Shown one piece after another: positions 40,795 through 50,298 of a DNA stretch of 64,000 nt. Made by a program: the position numbers and the translations under genes. Below the pieces are notes generated by a model. The model searched no databases and had not been told where the DNA came from. It worked only from the letters and a program-made list of their open reading frames with translations. Every line of letters begins with the position of its first letter. Within the stretch, counting starts at the first letter, position 1. Source of the DNA: Pseudomonas sp. EpS/L25 (GTDB lineage: Bacteria > Pseudomonadota > Gammaproteobacteria > Pseudomonadales > Pseudomonadaceae); NCBI RefSeq assembly GCF_001512295.1, contig NZ_LNUP01000018.1, forward strand, positions 370,184 through 434,183. The letters run 5' to 3'.

Positions 40795-41463
40795 TCAATC
40801 GTTGTTGCTGGCGAATCCGAAGATCTGCAGCAAGCTGATGAACATATTGTAGATCGAGACGTACAGGGTGATGGTAGCCATGATGTAGTTGTCTTCACCA
40901 CCGTGCACGATGGCGCTGGTCTGGAACAGGATGGCCGCGGCCGCGAACAGCACGAAGCCCGCGCTGATGGCCAGTTGCAGGCCGCTGATCTGGACGAAGA
41001 ACGACAGTACCACGGCGCCCAGCAGGATCCAGAAGCCCGCCATCAGGAAGCCACTGAGGAAGCTCATGTCCTTGCGGCTGATCAGGGCGTAGGCCGACAG
41101 ACCGAAGAAGGCCAGGGCGGTCATGCCCGCGGCGGAGGCGATCACGCTGCCACCGTTGGGCAGGCCCAGGTACATGTTCAGGATCGGACCCAGGGTATAG
41201 CCCATGAAGCCGGTGAGGGCGAAGGTGCTGACCAGACCCCAGCCGCTGTCACGCGTCTTCACGGTCAGGAAGAACAGGCCGTAGAAGCCGATCAGGACCA
41301 CGAAGATGTTGGGGTAGGGTAGCCGCATCTGCTGCGAGACGAAGGCGACCAGGCCGCTGAACGCCAGGGTCATGGCCAGCAGGGCGTAGGTGTTGCGCAA
41401 TACACGGCTGACGTCCCGCGGTTGCGCGATGGCAGGGTTGTAGGCGTATTGACGCTCGTTCAT
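40795..41463 (-). CDS. yccA: YccA, BAX-inhibitor-1 family membrane protein
   Basis: The 222-residue protein has seven predicted membrane helices and the TMBIM/BI-1 family marks, such as SVIASAAGMTALAFFGLSAY and the C-terminal IMATITLYVSIYNMFISLLQ. E. coli YccA is an inhibitor and substrate of the FtsH membrane protease. ATG 41463 gives the usual N-terminus MNERQYAYNP. In P. aeruginosa the gene before tusD is of the same family (PA2604 by memory). It is divergent from tRNA-Ser. Confidence 0.92.
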   Translation of the reverse strand: MNERQYAYNPAIAQPRDVSRVLRNTYALLAMTLAFSGLVAFVSQQMRLPYPNIFVVLIGFYGLFFLTVKTRDSGWGLVSTFALTGFMGYTLGPILNMYLGLPNGGSVIASAAGMTALAFFGLSAYALISRKDMSFLSGFLMAGFWILLGAVVLSFFVQISGLQLAISAGFVLFAAAAILFQTSAIVHGGEDNYIMATITLYVSIYNMFISLLQIFGFASNND

Positions 41464-41549
41464 GGTGTACTCCAAAGCTCAGTTAACGGTGTGATGTACC
41501 GTACGACCCCGAAGATAGCAAATGTTGCTTAAGGATCGCTTGCGACTGT

Positions 41550-41577
41550 TTGACAGTGTGTTGCCATCAGGTACTAT
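41550..41577 (+). promoter_or_regulatory. Sigma70 promoter of tRNA-Ser
   Basis: TTGACA (41550–41555), a 16-base spacer and TACTAT (41572–41577) lie just ahead of the tRNA, with a GC-rich stretch (GCGCCCC) after the -10 as in stringently controlled promoters. Confidence 0.75.
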
Positions 41578-41590
41578 GCGCCCCTCCTAC

Positions 41591-41678
41591 GGAAGTGTGG
41601 CCGAGTGGTTTAAGGCAGCGGTCTTGAAAACCGCCGACTCGCAAGGGTCCCAGAGTTCGAATCTCTGCGCTTCCGCCA
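41591..41678 (+). tRNA. tRNA-Ser (anticodon UGA)
   Basis: An 88-base gene with encoded CCA. Acceptor arms GGAAGTG and CGCTTCC pair, the anticodon loop CTTGAAA places TGA at 41625–41627, the long variable arm of class II tRNAs is present (GACTCGCAAGGGTC region), and the T arm carries GTTCGAATC. It reads UCA and UCG codons by wobble/modification. A terminator follows within ten bases. Confidence 0.97.
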
Positions 41679-41684
41679 TCTTCG

Positions 41685-41710
41685 AAGCCCCGTCCTTACG
41701 GGGCTTTTTG
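41685..41710 (+). terminator. Terminator after tRNA-Ser
   Basis: AAGCCCCGT-CCTT-ACGGGGCTT is a nine-pair stem followed by TTTT, seven bases beyond the tRNA CCA end. Confidence 0.9.
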
Positions 41711-42183
41711 CTATCTGTAGGGCCGAATTTCAAGGGCCGCTGGACGGCTAAAAGGCCAGGTGTTTCGAAGCTACCTTGGAGCGGTTCAGAAATTCGGCCA
41801 AAGGCCTGGGGCTGGCGATCGCGCCAACGCGCGGATAGTCCCGCAAGTGGTGTCATTCACAACGCGTCCCTGCTGCTGGCTGCGTGCGAAGCGAGGATTT
41901 CGAAGGCTGCTTCCCGCCGGATATCACGGAACCAAGGCGCCAGTTGTGCATCCTCGGCTTCCAATGCTGCGTCCTTCGTCAAGCATATTGGCGCTGGCCA
42001 GGCCGGGCCTATTGGTCTCGGTGATGCGTAGCGGCAAGACGTAAGCTTTCGATGGTATTCAGCCAAACCATTCTAGCGCAGGCGTAGGTCATGCTGACAT
42101 GAAGGCAGTCCTCCCAGGCCGGAGATGCAATGCCTGCTCCCTCCCAGACCCGAACAGGATAGCGGCAGCAGTACTGACAATAT
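41711..42183. other. Gene-free stretch downstream of tRNA-Ser
   Basis: About 470 bases without a supportable gene. Short open frames on the minus strand (for example the one ending SHAASSRDAL near 41857) have no ribosome site and no recognised family. I saw no second copy of the tRNA 3' end that would mark an integration site. The area looks like decayed accessory DNA. Confidence 0.4.
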
Positions 42184-42597
42184 CTATTCACTCTCAGGCT
42201 TTGAGCTGATCAGCAGACCCAGCAGTACTAAAGCCACAAGCATAGGTATGCCTACGAAAACGGGTATGAACGAAAAACCGCTAGGCAAAAAGCAGAAGAT
42301 CATTAGTAATGCACCATATCCCAAAAAGAGCCCTGCAATAGCTCGTCGCCACCAGACGGGTGGAACGTCTGATCTGAGAAAGTGGTAGTAGAGCTGCCAT
42401 GAGCTGATGATTCCTGCCCAGCCTGCTGCTAGCGCGAGAAGCATGACTATCGAAGCGGTTGTGGAGTTACGAATAGGATGATTTAAGGCGGATATCAACC
42501 ACGCCATGCCTAATGCAGTGAAGTAAATGGCCGTCAGTGTCGCCGGCACCATGGCTAGTAAACCGAGCGTTCGCAGCAATACGGTCTTGATCGACAT
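42184..42597 (-). CDS. Small four-helix membrane protein, unknown
   Basis: The 137-residue product is clearly a membrane protein: hydrophobic helices at about 8–36, 47–68, 83–103 and 107–132, with WQLYYHFLRSD and a PVWWRRA loop between them. The N-terminus MSIKTVLLRTLGLLAM is a plausible start. The gene is visibly AT-richer than its neighbours, with codons such as AGT, ATA and TTA rare elsewhere in the window, suggesting acquisition by transfer. I do not recognise the family, and no partner genes are nearby. Confidence 0.6.
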   Translation of the reverse strand: MSIKTVLLRTLGLLAMVPATLTAIYFTALGMAWLISALNHPIRNSTTASIVMLLALAAGWAGIISSWQLYYHFLRSDVPPVWWRRAIAGLFLGYGALLMIFCFLPSGFSFIPVFVGIPMLVALVLLGLLISSKPESE

Positions 42598-42996
42598 CCG
42601 TCTTCGTCCTGAAGCATTCCGCGGGAATCATGCACGTCTTTTTATCACGAGCGAATCCTTCGCTCAGCAACGCCCCCTTTACATAGCTTCAGCGAACAGA
42701 CGCGGACCTTTTCCTGCTGAGCCTAGGCGAGTTGGTTGTTGCGAGGCGGATGGCGACGTCGGACCGGGACATGCCAAGGGGCCGACGCAATACGCCTATG
42801 CCAGTCAGGCCCATTGACCTAGTAGTCGATGAGTTTGTGCGACGTAGCTACGCCGCTACCCTGCCGAAGGCAAACCGGAGCTCTAGCTCAACAGGGTTTG
42901 CTCCAGACCCCGGCCTTCGCGATGCCCGGGTGTCCACTGGACGTTTGCTGGCCTGGGCTGGATCCAGCAAACTCTACCGATCAGCCTTGTGCAGGT
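42598..42996. other. Gene-free stretch
   Basis: About 400 bases with no supportable gene, RNA or strong repeat. It lies between the orphan membrane protein and a truncated dehydrogenase and seems to be degraded sequence. Confidence 0.4.
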
Positions 42997-43236
42997 TCAT
43001 CCCGACATGGCGTTCCGTGGATCGATCTTCGCCATTCTCGCGACTGGCAGGTGCCGAACACGCTCGCCAGACTGCCCGGCGCCGACCGCCTTGGCGAGGC
43101 GGTCGGCGCGGGCGGCGGACGTGGCGTAGGTAACGGTCATCTGCAGGCCCGCCCCGACGACGCGACCGACGATGGCGGCACCGATATCGCGACTGCCGTC
43201 GAGGACCAGCACCCTTTGGCTGCGGGGAGTTGTCAT
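42997..43236 (-). pseudogene. Truncated short-chain dehydrogenase (BdcA-like) fragment
   Basis: The first part reads MTTPRSQRVLVLDGSRDIGA, then AIVGRVVGAGLQMTVTYATS: a Rossmann beta-alpha-beta start resembling the (I/V)LGGSRGIGAAIVRR opening of BdcA-type SDRs. The NAD(P) glycine motif is degraded (first and middle glycines replaced by Asp in LDGSRDIG). After about 55 residues similarity ends and the frame stops at residue 79, against about 240 in intact relatives; no Tyr-x-x-x-Lys active site exists. It lies directly downstream of the broken MFS gene. I call it a pseudogene. Confidence 0.7.
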
Positions 43237-43274
43237 GGTGGAAACTCCGGTCTCTAGATAAAGAAAATCAGCGC

Positions 43275-44477
43275 TCAGTGGCCGAGGACGGGTGATTCCG
43301 CCGCGCGGGTGCCGGCGGGAAAGCCATGGCGGTGGGCAGCGCTGGCGATGGCGAGAGCGGCCAGGGAGAGGGCGAGCGCGGCCCAGATCAGGGCGTGCGG
43401 CCCGAGGGCGTCCAGCAGCACGCCGCCGAGGATTCCGCCGCCGGCGATGGCGCTGTTCCAGGTCACCACGTTCATGGCCAGGGCCGCATCAGCGCCCGTA
43501 CCCGCGGTATCGGCCAGGGCGGTCTGCAACAGGGTCGCGGCACCACCGAACGTCAGTCCCCAGCCGAAGACGCCCAGGTACTGCACCGTCACCGAATCGT
43601 GGCCCAGCCCCAGGATCAGCGAAATCGCGGCGAAGCTAGCCAGGCTCACCAGGACGGCCCGACGCAGGCTGTGATCGACGATACGACCGGTTATCTAGAT
43701 ACCCAGCAAGGACGCCGCGCCGAAGGTAAGTAGTATCAGGTCAACGCGATCACCAAGGCCGGCCTGGGCCACGAAGGGTGCGATGTAGGTGTAGAGAACG
43801 TTATGTGCCAGCATCCAGGTGAATACCACGCCCAGGATGGCGCGGATGCCGGGGGTGTTGAATACCTGGCGAAGGGGTAGCCGCTGGCCTTCGGTTTGCC
43901 CGGGATAGTTGGGCACCTTAGCCACCACCCAGACGATCAGGCCCAGGGTGAGCGCGGACATGGCGGCGAAGGCCAGGCGCCAGCCAAGCAGACCGCCTAG
44001 CCAGGTTCCCAGAGGTACGCCAAGGGAAAGGGCGACCGGGGTACCGATCATGGCGATGGCCATGGCGCGGCCCTGGAGTCGCGGTACCACCATGCGACGG
44101 GCGTAGCCCGCCAGCAGGCTCCACGCGAGCCCGGCCGCGGCACCGGCGGCGAAGCGGGCGATCAGCGTCAGCACATAGCTGGAGGACAGCGCGGTGAGGG
44201 TATTGAACAGCAGGAAGCCCAGGATGGTCGCGAGTAGCACGCGGCGGCGGCGCCAGCGTGCGGTCGCAAGAGTGAGGGGGATTGCCGCCAGCAACGAGCC
44301 GGCGGCATAGGCGGTCACCGATTGTCCCGCCAGCGCATGGGAGACAGCGAGGCCTCGGGCGATCTCGGGAAGCAGTCCTGCCGGCAGGGTCTCGGTCATG
44401 ATGCAGATGAAGCCGGTCATGGCAAGGGCCAGCAAAGCGGCCACGGGAAGCCGCTCGGGGTTGGGGGGCGACGTCAC
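43275..44477 (-). pseudogene. MFS exporter (AraJ/YdhP-like) interrupted by an amber codon
   Basis: Two open pieces, 43695–44477 (260 residues) and 43275–43649 (124 residues), lie in the same frame and read as one 12-helix MFS drug/sugar exporter of about 400 residues. The first piece begins with GTG after AAGGAGA and ends LLTFGAASLLGI-stop; the next codons give ITGRIVDHSLRRAVLVSLA. The stop is TAG at 43695–43697, exactly where relatives have tryptophan (GIWITGR), so a single TGG-to-TAG change explains it. No other frame damage is seen, so the lesion seems recent, or is a sequencing error. It is divergent from a tetR gene with a strong operator between them. Confidence 0.85.
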
Positions 44478-44488
44478 GACGGAATCTC

Positions 44489-44520
44489 CTTAGATATGTA
44501 CTGTTCGATACATATCTAAG
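44489..44520. promoter_or_regulatory. Inverted repeat operator for the divergent TetR regulator
   Basis: CTTAGATATGTA and TACATATCTAAG are perfect 12-base arms with an eight-base spacer, standing just ahead of the MFS start. A related sequence TGTATCGTTTAGTATA lies at about 44552–44567 before tetR, resembling the centre TGTACTGTTCGATACA. Both are likely TetR sites. Confidence 0.75.
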
Positions 44521-44593
44521 CAGTCGATGTGCGCCATGGTCAATGATTCCTGTATCGTTTAGTATATAAAGCTGGTTATCGAGGAGAGCAGTC

Positions 44594-45229
44594 ATGGCTC
44601 AGTTGGGGCGCCCCAGGTCATTCGATCGTACTCAGGCCGTCGACGAGGCGATGCTGCTGTTCTGGCGATACGGCTACGAAGCGACGTCCCTGAGTCGGCT
44701 GAAGGCGGCCATTGGCGGCGGTATCACCGCGCCCAGTTTCTATGCGGCCTTCGGTTCGAAGGAGGAACTATTCAAGGAGGTAGTCGCGCGCTATATGGCC
44801 ACCCATGGGCGGGTGAACGATCCCCTGTTCGACGAGGCGCTGGCGCCCAGGGAGGCGGTCGAGGCGGCGCTTACACAGTCGGCGCGCATGCAATGTGACG
44901 AGCACTTGCCCAAAGGCTGCCTGGTCGCGCTTGGAACCCTGGGTTGCTATGCGGAGGAAGAATCCAGCATTCCGCTGCCGCTGCGGCAAGCCCGTGCCAG
45001 AACCCGCGAAGGCCTGCTTTCTTGCATCAGGCGAGGTATCGCGCGGGGAGACCTCGCGGAAGGTACGGATGCGGATGCGCTAGCGGCGCTGTTCGAAGGC
45101 TTTCTGTTGGGTCTCTCGCCCATGGCGCGGGACGGCGTCGAACTGGCCGTCATCGAGGGTGCCATCGCCCAGGCCGTGAAGCTATGGGATATCAATGCGC
45201 GGAAAAGCGAGAGCCATCATCAAGCTTAA
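44594..45229 (+). CDS. TetR-family transcriptional regulator
   Basis: The 211-residue protein starts MAQLGRPRSFDRTQAVDEAM and has an N-terminal helix-turn-helix of the TetR type (about 12–55, LFWRYGYEATSLSRLKAAIG), then a helical ligand domain with PKGCLVALGTLG, typical of the AcrR/TetR_C subgroup that controls divergent efflux or oxidoreductase genes. GAGGAGA stands before the ATG. It is divergent from the broken MFS exporter and appears intact, so the regulator has outlived its target. Confidence 0.87.
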   Translation: MAQLGRPRSFDRTQAVDEAMLLFWRYGYEATSLSRLKAAIGGGITAPSFYAAFGSKEELFKEVVARYMATHGRVNDPLFDEALAPREAVEAALTQSARMQCDEHLPKGCLVALGTLGCYAEEESSIPLPLRQARARTREGLLSCIRRGIARGDLAEGTDADALAALFEGFLLGLSPMARDGVELAVIEGAIAQAVKLWDINARKSESHHQA

Positions 45230-45364
45230 CGGCGAGGTGACTCCGACTTTCAGATGGCGACCGTTGGCTGGGACTCTGCAGCGCAGATCCTGCGCTGCTC
45301 GTCGGGGGCTACGGTCGAAGGTTTTTGCCGAGCTCACGCCCAAGGGGCGGGCTGCCAGGATCAA

Positions 45365-45595
45365 CTACAGCGCCTTCTTGTATTCCTTATCCAGCTTCTT
45401 GTCCTCGCGGTGCCGCTCCTTGTCGAGGTGGTTGTCGGTGCGGTCGGCTTCCTTGCCGTCGTGATTGAGGTCCTTGCGGACATCGCGCCCATCCTGGCGC
45501 AGGCTTTTTTCCGTCGGGCTTTCCGCCAGCGCCGGGCCGGCGACCAGGGTGCTCAGCAGGACCGTAATGACTGCAGCAGTGAGAGGCGACTTCAT
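45365..45595 (-). CDS. Small secreted, highly charged protein
   Basis: The 76-residue product has a signal peptide (MKSPLTAAVITVLLSTLVAG, cleavage after PALA at about residue 24) and a mature part of about 52 residues that is almost all charged, with repeats of the type D/K/R-H/D/K (RKDLNHDGKEADRTDNHLDK). AGGAGAA lies eight bases before the ATG, which fixes the start over a longer frame. No cysteines. Similar small periplasmic Lys/Asp-rich proteins are common in pseudomonads but have no known role. Confidence 0.7.
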   Translation of the reverse strand: MKSPLTAAVITVLLSTLVAGPALAESPTEKSLRQDGRDVRKDLNHDGKEADRTDNHLDKERHREDKKLDKEYKKAL

Positions 45596-45711
45596 CGAAA
45601 GGTTCTCCTGGTATATCTGTCCTAGAGCGGTTTTTAAGACAATGCCACGCATCAGTAAAGCCTGAAGCTTGCCTGGACGACGCTGTCCGCTGACAGGCGG
45701 TCAGTGGAGCC

Positions 45712-46815
45712 TCACTTGTCGGCACCGAAGTATTGGGTGCGCAACTTGCTCGCGGTCTGGTCTTCTTCCAGGGACAGCAGGGCCACGGTCACGTCGTGGG
45801 TGAGGGGGCTGTCCAGCGGCAGGGCGAAGGCGTATTTGCGCGGCTCGAAGATCTTGCCGACCACCTGGATGGGGAGGGTCGGATGCTGTTGGTCGAAGTA
45901 CTCCAGCGTGGCGGCGTCGTCGACCACGGCGTCGATCTCCTGGGCGGTCAAGGCGCTCACTGCCTGGTCCAGGTCGGTGAAGGCGCGATAGTCGAGGCCG
46001 AGGCGGGCGATGTGGTCCTCGGAGAGGCTGCCGGCCTCGACACCGATGCGCTTGCCGGGCAGGTCGCCCAGACCGCTGATGCGGCTGGTGATGCTGTTGA
46101 CCGTCATGACGCTGGTGACGGTGGAGGTCACATAGGCCATCACCGCCACGCTACAGGCCATCCAGAGGGCGGCGAGTACGGTGCCCAGGCTGCCGAAGAG
46201 ATTCTTGTGCGAGGTCTTGCCGGTCGTGGTCACCGCCATGACGTGGTAGAAGCTGATCGCCAGGCCCGGCCACCATTGGGGTGGAAATTCCTTGTCGAGT
46301 CGGCGCTCCACCAGGGTGAGCAGCAAGGTGATGAGTAGCAGCCCGGCACCGAGCCAGGCATAGCTCGTGAGATAGCCGAGTTTGTGCAGGTCATGCAGCA
46401 GACTCAGCGGACCGATCTGACGTTCCTCGTTGACCAGGATACGCAGGCCGCCGTTGAACCAGGGTTGGGTGAAGCTCAATTGCTGGGCGCGTTCCGCAGT
46501 GACGAAGACGTTGGCGACGGCGATGTCGATGCGCCCGCTACGGGCGGAGCCCAGCAGCTCGGGAAGGGAGGCGGCGCGGACGAATTCGGTCTTGCGCCCG
46601 AGCTTGGCCCCGACCGCGTTCCACAGGTTCACCGCCAGGCCGCTGTAGCCATAGGGGCCGGTCATGACGAAGGGCGCGGTGACATAGACGCCGACCCGTA
46701 GCGGCGGTGTGGCGACGGGGTCCGCAGCGCGGGCCGAGTCCAGGGCGAGCAGCAGGCCGAGCAACCCCAGCCAGAGGGTTCGACGGGAAAACGTCCATTT
46801 AGCGAAGGTGAACAC
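45712..46815 (-). CDS. Prokaryotic ionotropic-receptor-like protein (periplasmic binding domain plus pore module)
   Basis: The 367-residue protein has a signal peptide (to about residue 30), then a type-3 solute-binding domain split in two lobes: lobe 1 with RVGVYVTAPFVM and lobe 2 with GKRIGVEAGSLSEDHIARLG. Between the lobes lies a membrane module: helix 1 (about 148–172), a re-entrant segment WWPGLAISFYHVMAVTTTGK, and helix 2 (about 215–240). This is the GluR0 topology, a ligand-gated channel. The filter position reads TTTGKTS, not the potassium-channel TVGYG, so ion choice is unclear. Start GTG 46815 is preceded by AGGCGG. Ligand is unknown; the lobes resemble amino-acid binders. Confidence 0.8.
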   Translation of the reverse strand: MFTFAKWTFSRRTLWLGLLGLLLALDSARAADPVATPPLRVGVYVTAPFVMTGPYGYSGLAVNLWNAVGAKLGRKTEFVRAASLPELLGSARSGRIDIAVANVFVTAERAQQLSFTQPWFNGGLRILVNEERQIGPLSLLHDLHKLGYLTSYAWLGAGLLLITLLLTLVERRLDKEFPPQWWPGLAISFYHVMAVTTTGKTSHKNLFGSLGTVLAALWMACSVAVMAYVTSTVTSVMTVNSITSRISGLGDLPGKRIGVEAGSLSEDHIARLGLDYRAFTDLDQAVSALTAQEIDAVVDDAATLEYFDQQHPTLPIQVVGKIFEPRKYAFALPLDSPLTHDVTVALLSLEEDQTASKLRTQYFGADK

Positions 46816-47007
46816 GGGCGATCCGCCTGGGGCCTGGTGGTGAGGAATGGCTGCCGTTGACGCCTGTTCCGCTGCTGGCGGAGAGGTGTACTGGCGCTAC
46901 GCCTGGCTATCGGCTGGGTTTTACCGGGCTTGAGGTGGTGCGGGGCTATCTGAATCCATTCCTGAACGTCTTTGCCGTGAAGCAGCTGCGTCGAGCGTCC
47001 GTGGGGA

Positions 47008-47907
47008 TTAGCCCTTCTTCGTGCCGGCCCAGGCGGCCGCGTCGTGGGGGTGCAGGCTTTCCAGATGGCGGACGTGGATGTTCAGGTTGCGGTAGCTATC
47101 GCGCAAGGCCAGCAGCAGGCGGCGGGCGGCGTCTTCGACGAACATCAGGTTGCTGCCGTTGAGGGCGGCGAACGCCTGTTCATCGGCGCGTTTGACGGCG
47201 GTTTGGACCGGAGTGCCCAGGGCGGTCTCGCAGTGGTCGATCAGGGGCAGCAGATCGAGGGTGGGCGCGGTTGGCGAGAGGTCTATGCTGACCCGCGCCA
47301 GGCTGCGCTGACTGTGGGGCGTCGCCAGTGTGGCGTGCTGGCGCAGCCAGGTGGCGACTTCCGCCGGGCTCAAGGCATCTTCAGCGCCATGGTCGTCCAG
47401 GAAGGCTCGTTCGATCAGTTGGCGGGACAGGGACGCGGAGCAGGGGCAGGTGGACGAGTAGGCGATCTCGACTCTGGCACTGAGCTGGAAGACGCCATTG
47501 ATCAGGCTGGCGTCGAGGCGTACGGGATAGCGTTTCCAGCCGCTGAGTCCGGGTGTCACCAGCGCCGGGCGGCGGACCAGCAGGGCGAAGTCCAGGCGCA
47601 GGCGGGCGGCGCGGGAGTCGCAACTGCGGTGGCTGGTGATCATGTCGGCCAGCAGCGCGCGCAGGCGCTCGGGCGTGAGCGGTTCGACCAGGCGATCCAG
47701 CAACTGGTAGAGCCGTGACATATGGATACCCTTGGCGGTGGCCGAGGGCAGGTCGACCTGGATGTCGGCGCTGGCCGGCCAGAGGTCGTTGGCCTCGTAT
47801 TCGGCGAGGCGGATGGGCAGGTCGATGCCCTGCATGCCGACCCAGTCGAGGGCGGCGGGCAGGGTGGCGGTCTCGCTGAGGGAGACGTCGGGCAGTATGG
47901 CGTTCAT
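47008..47907 (-). CDS. folE2: GTP cyclohydrolase FolE2 (zinc-independent, GCYH-IB)
   Basis: The 299-residue protein matches the FolE2/COG1469 family, with the active-site cysteine in [19 protein letters not shown] and the [13 protein letters not shown] segment. It makes 7,8-dihydroneopterin triphosphate from GTP for folate synthesis using metals other than zinc, which backs up zinc-dependent FolE when zinc is scarce. It lies 14 bases downstream of the COG0523 GTPase gene on the same strand, and a Zur-like box lies upstream of that gene, so the pair looks like a zinc-starvation operon. Confidence 0.92.
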   Translation of the reverse strand: MNAILPDVSLSETATLPAALDWVGMQGIDLPIRLAEYEANDLWPASADIQVDLPSATAKGIHMSRLYQLLDRLVEPLTPERLRALLADMITSHRSCDSRAARLRLDFALLVRRPALVTPGLSGWKRYPVRLDASLINGVFQLSARVEIAYSSTCPCSASLSRQLIERAFLDDHGAEDALSPAEVATWLRQHATLATPHSQRSLARVSIDLSPTAPTLDLLPLIDHCETALGTPVQTAVKRADEQAFAALNGSNLMFVEDAARRLLLALRDSYRNLNIHVRHLESLHPHDAAAWAGTKKG

Positions 47908-47921
47908 TGGCAGGGTTCGGT

Positions 47922-49151
<1,230 letters not shown>

Positions 49152-49221
49152 GGCTGTCACGGTTGAGGAGCGATGGAAGGAAATGCATTCCCTGTAGTAG
49201 GAGTAAAGGGGAATGCATAAA

Positions 49222-49240
49222 TATGTTATAACATAACATT
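49222..49240 (-). promoter_or_regulatory. Zur box
   Basis: TATGTTATAACATAACATT contains the Zur consensus GTTATAACATAAC, an AT-rich dyad, 71 bases before the COG0523 gene. Zur represses through such sites when zinc is plentiful. The assignment rests on similarity to the known consensus and on the two downstream genes. Confidence 0.8.
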
Positions 49241-49352
49241 TTGGGTCGATAAATACGACCTCGCGAGATCACCCTTGGAAGGCCTGGACGCTGGTTGCGA
49301 CCAGGGGCCTGATCCCAGGCGTTTGGTCCGCTGGCGGCGGGAACGTGCTCCG

Positions 49353-50087
49353 TCAGACGTGCTGCCCGCCGTTGATATGGATCTCGGCGCCATTGATGTA
49401 GCAGGAGCGTTCGCTGCAGAGGAAGTAGATGGTCTCGGCGACTTCGTCGGGGGTACCCAGGCGTTTGAGGGGGACTTCGGCTTCCACCAGGCCGTCGGTA
49501 CCTGGCGAGAGGATGGAGGTGGCTATCTCTCCGGGCGCGATGGCATTGGCGCGCACGCCGCGTGGGCCGAATTCGTGGGCCAGTTCGCGGGTGAGAGCGG
49601 CCAGGCCTGCCTTGGATGCCGCATAGGCCACGCCGGCGAAGGGATGGACCCGCGAGCCGGCGATGGAGGTGACGTTGACGATGCTGCCCTGAGCCGCTTC
49701 CAGTTCCGGCAGCAGCGCGCGGGCGAGCAGGGCGGTGGAGACCAGGTTGACGTTGAGCACATGGGTCCAGGTCTCGGCATCGGACGCGAGTACGCCGAGG
49801 CGACTGCCATCGGCGCCCTTGGGCGAGATGCCGGCGTTGTTGACCAGGGCGTGCAGCTTGCCACTGGGCAAGCGTTCGCGAACGGTGGCAACCAAACGGT
49901 CGATCTGGGTGAGGTCGGCCAGGTCGGCCTGGATATGGGCGTCACGCGCTTGCGGCCAGCCGCATTCTTCGGAGAAGGGGTGCCGGGACACGGTAAGCAG
50001 GCGCCACCCGAGGTTGCTAAACAGCTTGACCGTGGCGTGGCCGATACCGCGGCTAGCGCCGGTGAGCAGCATGGTGCGTTGCGTCAT
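49353..50087 (-). CDS. Short-chain dehydrogenase/reductase (SDR)
   Basis: The 244-residue protein is a classical SDR. It has TGASRGIGHATVKLF (cofactor loop), NNAGIS, the catalytic Ser in VNVTSIAGSR, and YAASK. Family C-terminus INGAEIHINGGQHV. The TGASRGIG with Arg suggests NADP(H). AGGAG is six bases before ATG 50087. It is divergent from iifA, the first gene of the indole operon; it may be part of that pathway or unrelated, since its substrate is not given by the sequence. Confidence 0.85.
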   Translation of the reverse strand: MTQRTMLLTGASRGIGHATVKLFSNLGWRLLTVSRHPFSEECGWPQARDAHIQADLADLTQIDRLVATVRERLPSGKLHALVNNAGISPKGADGSRLGVLASDAETWTHVLNVNLVSTALLARALLPELEAAQGSIVNVTSIAGSRVHPFAGVAYAASKAGLAALTRELAHEFGPRGVRANAIAPGEIATSILSPGTDGLVEAEVPLKRLGTPDEVAETIYFLCSERSCYINGAEIHINGGQHV

Positions 50088-50298
50088 GAAGGCTCCTGAC
50101 GAGGGCGAGCGACGCCTCACTATGGCCCAAGCCAGGACGGCGCGGCAATCGGGCGGCGCTCAGGGGGAGCGCGCACGTTATGCCCTGGCCTGCTGAATTA
50201 GCTGCGTCGAGGGGATGGTCGCGGCAGTCTGCGGACAGCTTGCCTGGCTCCTCGCGCCGAAGATGGCTCCAGCCCTGAGCAACCTGGAGTCTCTCGCG

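Noticed and set aside
41591..41710. tRNA-Ser as an active phage attachment site
   Set aside because: No second copy of the tRNA 3' end and no integrase are visible in the window.
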